NCBI GenBank assembly: GCA_963422565.1
Contig: OY730228.1
Location: 310,001-374,000, forward strand
Direction of reading: 5' to 3'
Length of the DNA: 64,000 nt
Source: G963422565 sp963422565
GTDB lineage: Bacteria; Pseudomonadota; Alphaproteobacteria; MPNO01
The notes beneath the pieces were generated by a model. The model searched no databases, had not been told where the DNA came from, and saw nothing but the letters and a program-made list of their open reading frames with translations. Positions 23,386 through 32,038 of the stretch are shown here, one piece after another (the stretch's first letter is position 1; each line of letters begins with the position of its first letter). The position numbers and the translations under genes are program-made.

Positions 23386-26300
23386 GGAGCATGGGCATCG
23401 AGCAAGGCGTCGGGGATGGCGTCCACGCGCCGGATCGCGGTCCAGACCAGAAGGCTGCGGACCGTGCGGCCGGGATAGATTCTCCGCAGCAGGGCGCGGT
23501 AGACCGCCAGTTGGCGGAGATGGCCAGACGGCGTGTCCTCGACCCGCTTCGGCGGCCGGCGTTCGGTCTTGAAGTCGAGGACATCGATCGTCGTCTCGTC
23601 GACCACCAGCCGGTCGACGCGCCCCGAATATCTTTGTCCGCCCACCAGCCCGGCGATCGGCACCTCGCCACGCGAGCGGGGGGCGAAGAAGCGGGCCGTC
23701 TGCGGTGCGGAGAGGACTCCCAGCGCCTCCGCCGCAAGCTCCTCGCGGGTCCGCATGTCGAGCCCCAGGCTCGGTCGGCCGAGGAAGAGCCATGCGGCGT
23801 CTTCGCGCGCGCGCGCATCCACGTCCGGCAACGCCCTCAACAGCTCGTGAACGATCCGACCCCGGTCGGCGCCTTCGTTCCCGCCGTCCGCCGTCGGGGC
23901 GGGGCGGTCGCCGGCGGCCCCGAGATGCGACGGCGCGAGCGCCGCCGCGCGTGGCGTCTCGACGGGGGCGGGGCGCCGTGCCCAGCCCGGCAGCGGGTCG
24001 ACGACGGTCCGCCGGCCGATAGCCGTCTCGACGCGGTCCGGCGGTTCGGTCTGCGGCGACGACAGCCGCAGGCTGCGTCCGGTCCACCCCGTGATCCCGG
24101 CGGCCCGGAGGGTCATTTCGGACTCCTCGACATCGGGGATTCGGTCCAGCGCCCGTTCGACGACCCGGTACCAGCAATCGTCCGGGATATTGTCCCCGTC
24201 GCGATAGCCGGCGACATGGAGCCGGTCCTGGCTTCGCGTCATGGCGACATAGAGCAGCCGCCAATACTCCTCCTCCGCCCGTCGTCGGGCGTCGGCCCCG
24301 AGTCTCTCCGATGTCGGGTCTTCGTCGTCGCGGCGCGGGCGCCAGATCAGGAGCCGGTCGCCGTCCGGCGTTTCCGGCCAGAAGAGGGGGTTCCTGTCGA
24401 AAGGGCGCTCCATGGTGTCCGCAAGGATGACGATCGGGGCCTCCAGCCCTTTCGCACCGTGTACCGTCATAACTCTCACTTCGTCCCGCCCGGCCCGTTC
24501 CAGATCCCGCTTGACCTCCGTCGAGGCGGCGCGAAACCATGCGACGAATCCCTGGAGCGACGGCGGATGGCGGCGCTCGTAATCGAGCGATAGCGAGAGA
24601 AATTCGTCGATCGGATCTTCCGCATCGGCCCCGAGCCGCGCGACGATCTTCTGCCGCCCCCCCATGACCGAGAGGACATGCATGTAGAATTCGAAAGGCG
24701 GCCCCCGCTCGGCGGCGGCCGAGATCTCCCTCAGGGCGGCGAGAATCCCGGCAAGATCGGGGCACTGCCGCGCGGCCTCCGCCAAGCGGGAAAACAGGCT
24801 CCTCCCGCCTCGGTCATGCGCGAGCGCGAAGAGCGTTTCTTCGTCGATCCCGAAGAGCGGACCCTTCAGGACCGTCGCCAGAACCAGATCGTTGGTCGGT
24901 AGCAGGGCGGCTTCGGCCAGGGCCAACAGATCCATCGCCGCGAGGTGATCCGAGAGTACGAGGCGATCCACGCCCGCGACTCCGATCCCGGCTCTCTTCA
25001 GCGCGCGGACGAGCTGATCGACGAACGCCGTTCTGCGCCGGACCAGCACCAGGATGTCGCCCGCCCGGACCGTGCGGGCGTGGCTGGGCAGAGGCTCGCT
25101 GCCCGCGATCCAGTCGACGATCTTCTGCGACATCGCCGCGGCGAGACGGAAGGAAGCGGGCTCTCCCGCCCCCGACACGGGGGCGGCGCGGTCGTCCCGA
25201 TCCCGTGTCGGCTCGACGGAATATGCCGGGGGCCAGAGGACGACCGATCCGGCCTGGCCCGTCCGGCGCGCCGCATGGGCGGTCGGCGGCGCGCCGAGAC
25301 CGAGATCGGGATCGCCGCCGGCGAAGACGGCGTCCACGGATCGCAGAACCGCCGGAGTCGCGCGGAACGAGGCGTTGAGCGCGACCGATCGCCACTCGGC
25401 ACCCAATGCCGCGACGGCCTGGCCGTAGAAAGCCTCCATCCGGCGGAACGCGTCGGGGTCGGCGCCTTGGAAGCTGTAGATCGACTGCTTGGGATCGCCG
25501 ACGGCGAAGATCGTCCGGGGAGGTCCCGTCAACGCGCCGCCGGCGCCGCGGTCCGAGAAGAAGTCCGACGTAAGCGACGCGATCACCCGCCATTGGTCCG
25601 GGCTGGTGTCCTGCGCCTCGTCGATGAGCACGTGATCGATCCCGCCGTCCAACTTGTAGTGAACCCAGCTAGCCGCGGCGTCGTCCCGCAGAAGGCGCCG
25701 CGTCGCCTCGATCAGGTCCTCGTAGTCGAGGGCCGCATCGGCCCGCTTCCCAGCCTCGTAGGCATCGAGAAGAGACCGCATGACACGTGTAAGAGACATG
25801 CTGGACTGTGCTGTCTTATAAGAAAGATATCTATGAATGATCCGTTGCACACGGTCGGCTTCCGCGGCGAGCGGCGCGCGCGCTTCCTGGGCCGTCTGCC
25901 CGGTTGCGAGCGTTTTGCGAACCTTGCGCCCCGCGGTCAGGAACGCCTGTGCATAGTCGAGAAACCGCTCGGCCCGTCTTTCCGGATCGGCGATCCATGA
26001 GGCGATCCGGCTCGCGCGGTCGCGGTCCGTCTCGCTGCCGGCGGCGAGGGCGGCGGCCGCGGCCGCGAGGCCGGGCCGATCGAATGCCTCGTCCCGCGAC
26101 TCGCGATCGAGGAGATCGGCGGCGGTCCTGCCGGGTTCGATCCCCAGATAGCGGTAGAGCGCCGCGCTCTCGGCCCGCGAAATCTCCGAGGCCTTGCCGC
26201 GTTCGGCCGCGAACCGCTGCATGAGGTCGTCGAACCGGAACTCCACGATCCGACCGGCGATCAGCTGCAGGGCTTCGCCCGTCTCACCCGATGACGTCTC

Positions 26301-26780
26301 GACGAGCCGGTCCCGGGCCGCCCGCAGGGTCTCCCGCGCCGAGCGTTCGTCGAGAACCGTGAAGTTGGGAGAGAGTCGCGCCTCCAGCGGGAAGCGGCGC
26401 AGCACGGCTTCGCAGAATGCGTGGATGGTTTGGATCTTCATACCGCCCGGCGTGTCGAGAACCGTCGCGATCAGGCCCCGAGCGCGTTCCAGAGTCCGTC
26501 CCTCCGGCGGCACCTCCAGCAGATCGGCGAGCGCGGCGGCGAGCCGCTCCGGCGTCGCGCGGGTCCAATCGCCCAGCGTCGCGCGGATCCGATTGGCCAT
26601 CTCCGCCGCCGCGGCCCGCGTGAAGGTCAGGCACAGAATGCGCGCGGGCGGCGTTCCGGTCAGCAGCAGACGCAGGACGCGATCTACCAGCACTTTGGTC
26701 TTGCCGGTTCCGGCGGAAGCGTCGACCCAGGCCGAGAGCCGGGGGCGCGCCGCAGCGACCTGACCGTCCGCCGTCGTCAT
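23382..26780 (-). CDS. addA: AddA helicase-nuclease subunit
   Basis: 1132 residues. With AddB it forms the double-strand-break repair helicase/nuclease that loads RecA at Chi-like sites (the alphaproteobacterial counterpart of RecBCD). N-terminal Walker A DASAGTGKTKVLVDRVL at 20-36; further UvrD/PcrA motifs include HVLIDEAQDTSPDQW, FAVGDPKQSIYSFQGADPD, MTVHGAKGLEAPIVIL and WRLLYVAMTRSQDRL. The C-terminal RecB-type nuclease has GRVDRLVV and DVLDFKTERR (catalytic Asp and Lys, about 1053-1072). The start codon ATG 26780 overlaps the addB stop by 4 bp. A less GC-rich patch is present at about 25785-25850. Confidence 0.94.
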   Translation of the reverse strand: MTTADGQVAAARPRLSAWVDASAGTGKTKVLVDRVLRLLLTGTPPARILCLTFTRAAAAEMANRIRATLGDWTRATPERLAAALADLLEVPPEGRTLERARGLIATVLDTPGGMKIQTIHAFCEAVLRRFPLEARLSPNFTVLDERSARETLRAARDRLVETSSGETGEALQLIAGRIVEFRFDDLMQRFAAERGKASEISRAESAALYRYLGIEPGRTAADLLDRESRDEAFDRPGLAAAAAALAAGSETDRDRASRIASWIADPERRAERFLDYAQAFLTAGRKVRKTLATGQTAQEARAPLAAEADRVQRIIHRYLSYKTAQSSMSLTRVMRSLLDAYEAGKRADAALDYEDLIEATRRLLRDDAAASWVHYKLDGGIDHVLIDEAQDTSPDQWRVIASLTSDFFSDRGAGGALTGPPRTIFAVGDPKQSIYSFQGADPDAFRRMEAFYGQAVAALGAEWRSVALNASFRATPAVLRSVDAVFAGGDPDLGLGAPPTAHAARRTGQAGSVVLWPPAYSVEPTRDRDDRAAPVSGAGEPASFRLAAAMSQKIVDWIAGSEPLPSHARTVRAGDILVLVRRRTAFVDQLVRALKRAGIGVAGVDRLVLSDHLAAMDLLALAEAALLPTNDLVLATVLKGPLFGIDEETLFALAHDRGGRSLFSRLAEAARQCPDLAGILAALREISAAAERGPPFEFYMHVLSVMGGRQKIVARLGADAEDPIDEFLSLSLDYERRHPPSLQGFVAWFRAASTEVKRDLERAGRDEVRVMTVHGAKGLEAPIVILADTMERPFDRNPLFWPETPDGDRLLIWRPRRDDEDPTSERLGADARRRAEEEYWRLLYVAMTRSQDRLHVAGYRDGDNIPDDCWYRVVERALDRIPDVEESEMTLRAAGITGWTGRSLRLSSPQTEPPDRVETAIGRRTVVDPLPGWARRPAPVETPRAAALAPSHLGAAGDRPAPTADGGNEGADRGRIVHELLRALPDVDARAREDAAWLFLGRPSLGLDMRTREELAAEALGVLSAPQTARFFAPRSRGEVPIAGLVGGQRYSGRVDRLVVDETTIDVLDFKTERRPPKRVEDTPSGHLRQLAVYRALLRRIYPGRTVRSLLVWTAIRRVDAIPDALLDAHAP

Positions 26781-29761
26781 CGCCGCCGGCTCCTGCGCCG
26801 ATCCGGGACGAATTCGGCGAGGCGTTCGAGATGCAGATAGTCGTTGAAGCGCGTTGCGCGGCTCGGGTCGAGTTGCGGGGCGTAGGCGGTGCGCGGATCG
26901 TCGAACTCGGCGACGAGGCTCTCGATCGCTTGCATGGTCTGCGAAACCAGATCCCCGTCCGCCGACTCCTTTCTCGGGATCGTTCTGATTTCTCCCGGCG
27001 GATCGCCGCCGCTGATCCGCCAATAGGCGATCTCCGAGACCGTCCTCGGGGGAAGGCCTTCGAATCCGCCCGCTTCCGCTATCGCCGCTTCGATGACGAG
27101 CTGCGGGGAGATGCCGGCCACGATGTCCTTCTTCGCCGGGAGAGCGCCGGTCTTGTAGTCGATGACGACCAGGGTTCCGTCGGCCAGCTGGTCGATCCTG
27201 TCGGCCCTCGCCGTCAGCCTGAACGCGCCGGCCGGGGCCGGGAGCGTCATCTCGCCACTGATTTCGGTGACGGTCTGCGCGACGCCCGGTCTGCGCGCGC
27301 GCTCGGTCTCGACGAACCATGCCGCGGCCCGCTCGAAGCGCGGCCACCAGAACCCCAGTACCCCCGGGCGCGTTCCCAGCCTGCCGAGGCATTGCCGACC
27401 CGTCTCGAGAAGGAGGGACAAGGCGTTGTCGGGAAACGGGCCGTCGGGCCGTTCGAGAAACCGGTCGAGCGCGTCATGGACGAACGAGCCCAGCTCCGCG
27501 CCCCCGGGATCTGCATCGATGGGATCGAGCGTCCGCAAACCGAGTATATGCCTCGCGTAGATCGCATAGGGATCGCGGAACAACGTCTCGATCTGGGTCG
27601 CCGAGAGACTCCGCGGCCGAGCCGCGACCGGCGGACGCGGCTCCGGGGGCGGCATGGAGGCGGACGCGGCGGGCCGGTCGAGCGCCGCCTGCCATGAGAT
27701 CGGGCGGGAGGCAGACCGGCCGAGATCGATCGCCTCCCCGACCCGGGCCGTCTCCAGGCGAAGGAGCCAGCGCGAGGGCACCGTGGGGGTTCCTTCGACC
27801 CGGGTCGCGCGGGTGAGGAATATCTCCTCGGCGGCGAAGGCCTGGGCGAAATCATGGGCCGCCAGACCGACGCGCCGCTGGTGGGAAGGAAGACCCAGGG
27901 CCTCGCGCATCGCCGCGCTCAGCCACGGGTCCCGGTCGCCGTCGTCGGGCCAGGTGCCTTCGTTCAGCCCGCCGAGAACGATGCGATCGGCACCGAGTAG
28001 CCGCGCCTCTAGCGTGCCCCGGATGGCGAGCCTCGGATGACTCCCGCCTCTCGGCCGCACGACCCGGGCCCGCATGAGGGTTTCGAGGAAGTGCGGCCAG
28101 CCGAAGGCGGCGGGCAGCGAAATGTCTCGTCCGGCATCCCTCAGCTCCTCCAGAAAAGCGAAGACCGCCTCGCCGGTCTCGTCTTTCCGGAGCCGCTCGG
28201 CCTGCGGGTCCCTATCGGTCGCCGCCAGCGCCCGGACGGCCTCGATATGGGCGGCCGCGAGGTCGGCGATGCTGCCCTCTCGCGCGCCGAGGACGAGCCG
28301 CTCGAACGCGCCGAGCGATTCGCCGATACCCGCGATCCATTTCCGCGTCGCGGATCGCCGGGGAGAGTCGTCGAGGCCGTTCAACAGCCCCGCGATGCCG
28401 GGTTCGGGACGGAGGCCGCGAAGCGCGGCCCGCTCCAAGCCGTAGACCCGACGGAGGAACCGCCGGCGCGAAGTCCCGCATGCGACCAGAGGATGTTTCA
28501 GCGTTGCCAGGAGGGGTACGGGCGCCCAGCGGTCGGTGACCAGGCGCGCGCTCAGCAGGAAGAGCGCGCCGGTCGGGGTGAGGTCGAGACGACGCCCGCC
28601 CGAATCGTCGATGTCGATGTTCCAGCGCCGCAGTTCCGCAGCGACGCGGCGCGCGAGGTTGCGGTCCGGCGTGACCAGCGCCGCGGTCTTCGCTTCGAGC
28701 TCCAGCGCCTCGCGCAGCAAGAGCGCGATCGTCGACGCTTCCTCCCTCGGGCCGGCGCAATCGATGCGGCAGACGCCGTCCAGCGCGCGCCGCAAGACCG
28801 TGTCCTCCAACACCGGCGGCGGCGCGGTCGGCGGCCGCATCGCCGTCGCGATCAACCGGGCGCGGGCGGAGGCGGTATCGGTGGGCGTGGCGCCCGGCCA
28901 CAACATGACCTCCGAGGGTGCGATCTCGAGGAGTCGCAGCACCTGGTTCAAGCCGAATTGCGGGTGCGTGGGTTCGATCTCTTCCAGACTCGCCTCGTCG
29001 ATCTCCCGGTCGAGGCCGGGGAGGACGACGGCGCCTTCGGCGTAGCCGGCGGTCCAGGCCATGAGATCCCGCGTCGCCGGCACGCTTCCGGTCGAACCGG
29101 CGACGACGACCGGCCCGCATCGCGGCCGCTTCCGCCAGAAATCGATGCGTCGGGCGATCAGCAGGTTGCGCCGAAGCGCCGGATCCATCGCCCCCTCGGC
29201 ATCGACGATAGCCGGCCAATGCTCGGTCAACAGACGCAGAAAGCGCAGCGTCTTCTGCCAGTGCTCGGCGAGCTCGGCGGGAACCAGCCGCTCGAGCCCG
29301 TCGAAGGAGATGCGCGCGGTGTGGACCTGATCGAGGAGGCGTGCGAGCGCGGCGGCGAGGGCTGCGGCCTGGCCGGTATCCGGCGGATCCTGCCCCGCGG
29401 CGGGCGACAGGATCAGGCGCGTCAGCAGGAGTTGCCGGCGGAGGTCGGAGATCGCCGGCGGGATGTCGAGCGGTACCGCGTCCGGCGATTCGTCCGCCGC
29501 GAACGCCTCGCCGTCGTCGAGATCGCCGATCGGCGCGATTTCGGGCAGGACGAGAGCGCCGTGCGGGCTCAGCGTCGATAGCGTCTCGATCAGGGCGCGG
29601 CAGGATCGCCTGTTGGGAAGCAGGATCGTTGCCGATGCGAGCGCCTCGGAGGCGCCGCCGGCCGCCCGCAGGAGCCCGCCGGCGAGGGCGTCGATGAACC
29701 GGACGCCCGGTGGGATCGTGAAGACGCCGGTCGGGAAACCGCCGCAATCCGTGGCCGCCAT
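26777..29761 (-). CDS. addB: AddB helicase-nuclease subunit
   Basis: 994 residues, the second subunit of AddAB. The N-terminal inactivated-helicase half includes ATILLPNRRSCRALIETL, a degenerate nucleotide-binding region without a canonical Walker A, as in other alphaproteobacterial AddB proteins. Later LRLGGLNEGTWPDDGDRDPW-like segment (GGLNEGTWPDDGDRDPWL) and SATQIETLFRDPYAIYARHI precede the RecB-type nuclease with LTARADRIDQL and VVIDYKTGALP near residues 850-872. It is 9 bp downstream of murU and coupled to addA by an ATGA overlap. Confidence 0.93.
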   Translation of the reverse strand: MAATDCGGFPTGVFTIPPGVRFIDALAGGLLRAAGGASEALASATILLPNRRSCRALIETLSTLSPHGALVLPEIAPIGDLDDGEAFAADESPDAVPLDIPPAISDLRRQLLLTRLILSPAAGQDPPDTGQAAALAAALARLLDQVHTARISFDGLERLVPAELAEHWQKTLRFLRLLTEHWPAIVDAEGAMDPALRRNLLIARRIDFWRKRPRCGPVVVAGSTGSVPATRDLMAWTAGYAEGAVVLPGLDREIDEASLEEIEPTHPQFGLNQVLRLLEIAPSEVMLWPGATPTDTASARARLIATAMRPPTAPPPVLEDTVLRRALDGVCRIDCAGPREEASTIALLLREALELEAKTAALVTPDRNLARRVAAELRRWNIDIDDSGGRRLDLTPTGALFLLSARLVTDRWAPVPLLATLKHPLVACGTSRRRFLRRVYGLERAALRGLRPEPGIAGLLNGLDDSPRRSATRKWIAGIGESLGAFERLVLGAREGSIADLAAAHIEAVRALAATDRDPQAERLRKDETGEAVFAFLEELRDAGRDISLPAAFGWPHFLETLMRARVVRPRGGSHPRLAIRGTLEARLLGADRIVLGGLNEGTWPDDGDRDPWLSAAMREALGLPSHQRRVGLAAHDFAQAFAAEEIFLTRATRVEGTPTVPSRWLLRLETARVGEAIDLGRSASRPISWQAALDRPAASASMPPPEPRPPVAARPRSLSATQIETLFRDPYAIYARHILGLRTLDPIDADPGGAELGSFVHDALDRFLERPDGPFPDNALSLLLETGRQCLGRLGTRPGVLGFWWPRFERAAAWFVETERARRPGVAQTVTEISGEMTLPAPAGAFRLTARADRIDQLADGTLVVIDYKTGALPAKKDIVAGISPQLVIEAAIAEAGGFEGLPPRTVSEIAYWRISGGDPPGEIRTIPRKESADGDLVSQTMQAIESLVAEFDDPRTAYAPQLDPSRATRFNDYLHLERLAEFVPDRRRSRRR

Positions 29762-29770
29762 CGCCGCGCT

Positions 29771-30505
29771 TCAGCCGACATGAAGGTCGCGGGCACCGGG
29801 CCGCCCGACGAGATGGTCGTCCGCCGCGCCGAGGGCCTCGGGCGTGCCGACATGGAACCAGTCTCCGTCATGGACCAGCCCGTAGAGGCGGCGTCGGTGC
29901 TCCGCCCGGTCGTAGAGCGTATTGAGCGAGAACGCCCCATCGGGTGCGCCGGCGAACAGGCGGGGATGCAGAAGCTGGATGCCGGTGAAGGCATAGGGGA
30001 CCACGTCCCGTTCCGCCCGCCGCCTGAGCAGGCCGAGCGGATCGACGAAATAGTCGCCGCGGCCCGCATAGCCATGGGCGTGGACCGTCGTGGCCGTGAG
30101 CAGGAGCGCGTCCATCGCATCGTCGTTCCAGGCCGAGGACATCCGTTCGAGCGCCGGCGTCGGGCCGTCGAGCCAGACCACGTCGGCATTGACCGCGAAA
30201 AACGGGGCGTCGCCGAGCAGCTCCAGCGCGTTCCCGATCCCGCCGCCGGTTTCGAGCGGCGCGCTCTCGCGGGACAGATGGATTCTGGGTGACCGGCGAA
30301 CGGCGAGATGGGCCGCGATCAGATGGCCGAGATGGTGGGTGTTGACGACTGCCTCCCGGACGCCGAAAGCTTCCAGACGATCGAGCACATGGTCGATCAA
30401 CGGCCGCCCCGCGACCTTGAGCAGCGCCTTCGGGATCGTCTCGGTCAGCGGCCGCATGCGCCGGCCGAGCCCGGCGGCGAGGATCATCGCGCGCTCCGGC
30501 CTCAT
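29771..30505 (-). CDS. murU: N-acetylmuramate-1-phosphate uridylyltransferase
   Basis: 244 residues of the sugar nucleotidyltransferase family. The signature AAGLGRRMRPLTETIPKALL is at residues 10-29; LETGGGIGNAL binds the nucleotide and the metal-binding aspartate is in FFAVNADVVWLDG. Makes UDP-MurNAc from MurNAc-1-phosphate in the peptidoglycan recycling route. The assignment rests on its 4-bp overlap with the amgK-type kinase upstream, the known AmgK-MurU pair; on sequence alone glucose- or mannose-1-phosphate uridylyl/guanylyltransferase would also fit. Confidence 0.85.
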   Translation of the reverse strand: MRPERAMILAAGLGRRMRPLTETIPKALLKVAGRPLIDHVLDRLEAFGVREAVVNTHHLGHLIAAHLAVRRSPRIHLSRESAPLETGGGIGNALELLGDAPFFAVNADVVWLDGPTPALERMSSAWNDDAMDALLLTATTVHAHGYAGRGDYFVDPLGLLRRRAERDVVPYAFTGIQLLHPRLFAGAPDGAFSLNTLYDRAEHRRRLYGLVHDGDWFHVGTPEALGAADDHLVGRPGARDLHVG

Positions 30506-31521
30506 GCCGCCGGATCCGGTTCCGGAACGATGCGCGAAGGGCCGGGCAGCCAGCGCGCGATCCAGTCCGCGACCGGCGCCAGGACGGGGTGTGCGATCGA
30601 CCGTTCCAGGAGCCGCCAGACCCGCGGAATGTGACGCAGATAGCACGGTTTCCGGTCGCGCCGGTCGAGCCGCGCGAATATTCCGAGGACCTTGCAGTGG
30701 CGCTGGGCGCCGAGAACGGCGCAGGACATATCGAACGCCTCGGGGTTCAGCGCGGGAAACGCGGCGAGATACCGCGCCCTCATCTCCGTGGCGAGCGCCT
30801 GCGGAACGTCCCGCCGCGCGTCCTGGAGAAGCGAGACGACATCATAGCTCACCGGTCCCGACACGGCGTCCTGGAAATCGAGGAGGCCGCAGGCGGCGAT
30901 ACCCTCCCGACCCTCCAAACGCACCAGGTTGTCGACATGGTAGTCGCGCAGCACCAGCGTCTCGGGGACCCCGCGGGCGTGCGCGAACACGGTGCGCCAA
31001 GCGGCGAGGTAACCGTCGCGCTGGGCAGCGCCGACCGGCCCGCCGAGGACGGCGGGCGCGTACCAGTCGATCAGCAGCGAGGCCTCCGCGGCAAGCAGGG
31101 CGTCGTCGTAGCGCGGGAGGCCGCAGGGGACCGCGAGCGGCCGCGGGGTTCGGTGGAGCGCGATCAGCGTGTCCAGCGCCTGCCGGTAGAGACCGGCCTC
31201 CGCGACACCGCGATCGAGGAGCCGCGAGAAGACTCCGTCACCGAGATCTTCGAGCAGCATCAGCCCGTCGGCGGCGTTCGACGCCAGGACCTCCGGCGCG
31301 CTGAACCCGAGGGAGCGTAGATGACGCGCGATCTCGACGAAGGGTTCGATCGGCTCCAAAGCCGGCGGCGCATCCATCAGTACGGCGGTTCGGGACTGGC
31401 CGAGGACGCGAAAATAGCTCCGAAAGGACGCGTCCCCGGCGAGCGATACGATTTCGGCGCCTGTCCAGCCATGGCGGGCCAGGAAGCGCGAGACCGCGGT
31501 CTCACGCGCACCAGCGGTCAA
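30502..31521 (-). CDS. amgK: Anomeric MurNAc/GlcNAc kinase
   Basis: 339 residues with the aminoglycoside phosphotransferase fold. SDASFRSYFRV-like N-terminal nucleotide loop (GDASFRSYFRVL), the catalytic LRDYHVDNLVRL near residue 190 and GLLDFQDAVSGPVSYDVVSL (metal-binding Asp) are clear. Phosphorylates the anomeric hydroxyl of MurNAc/GlcNAc, bypassing de novo MurA and fosfomycin. The only fitting start is a TTG at 31521, which lies 20 bp inside the end of tsaE; the next gene murU overlaps by 4 bp. Confidence 0.87.
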   Translation of the reverse strand: MTAGARETAVSRFLARHGWTGAEIVSLAGDASFRSYFRVLGQSRTAVLMDAPPALEPIEPFVEIARHLRSLGFSAPEVLASNAADGLMLLEDLGDGVFSRLLDRGVAEAGLYRQALDTLIALHRTPRPLAVPCGLPRYDDALLAAEASLLIDWYAPAVLGGPVGAAQRDGYLAAWRTVFAHARGVPETLVLRDYHVDNLVRLEGREGIAACGLLDFQDAVSGPVSYDVVSLLQDARRDVPQALATEMRARYLAAFPALNPEAFDMSCAVLGAQRHCKVLGIFARLDRRDRKPCYLRHIPRVWRLLERSIAHPVLAPVADWIARWLPGPSRIVPEPDPAA

Positions 31522-32038
31522 GCCTGCCGTCCAGCCGCCGACGCCAGTCGCCGGGGGCGACGATGGACGCGCCGCGCGCCTCCCCGACAGCGGCGTGGGC
31601 GAGGGCGATCCGCAACATTTGCGGCGGCGCTAGCCTGTCCAGCCGTTCCGGCCATTCGATCAGCCCGATTCCCTCGACGAACGCATCCTCGATTCCGAGC
31701 TCGACGGCCTCATATTCCGATTCGATCCGGTAGAGGTCGAAATGATGGATCGATACTCCCGCGATATCGTAGGTCTGGACCAAGGTGTATGTCGGGCTGG
31801 GCACCTCGATCGGCCCGAGCCCCGCGCGATGCGCGCAGGCGTTGACGAAGGCCCTGGCGAAGACTGTCTTGCCGCACCCCAGCGGGCCGCTCAGGCCGAG
31901 TACATCGCCCGGCCGACAGAGACCCGCGAACAGGCCGGCGAAGCGTTCCGTCTCTGCCAGGCTCGCGAGCGACAGGTCCGGCGTCGCGTCGTCGGGGAGC
32001 CGAACCGACGGCGCGGCGGGCGGATCGGACGCTAATAT
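31502..32038 (-). CDS. tsaE: tRNA t6A biosynthesis ATPase TsaE, non-canonical start
   Basis: About 178 residues. Walker A GPLGCGKTVFARAF (about 51-64), EVPSPTYTLVQTYDI, IHHFDLYRIES and the C-terminal IEWPERLDRLAPP are the full TsaE signature. With TsaB and TsaD it makes threonylcarbamoyl-A37 on ANN-decoding tRNAs. No ATG, GTG or TTG lies in frame between the ahcY coding region and the Walker A motif. I place the start at the ATA 32038, eight bases after a GGAG (32050-32047) in the end of ahcY; a CTG further in is another option. The upstream ATG at 32380 would require a 348-bp overlap with ahcY and gives an implausible N-terminus. The 5' coordinate is therefore approximate. Confidence 0.85.
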   Translation of the reverse strand: MLASDPPAAPSVRLPDDATPDLSLASLAETERFAGLFAGLCRPGDVLGLSGPLGCGKTVFARAFVNACAHRAGLGPIEVPSPTYTLVQTYDIAGVSIHHFDLYRIESEYEAVELGIEDAFVEGIGLIEWPERLDRLAPPQMLRIALAHAAVGEARGASIVAPGDWRRRLDGRLDRWCA

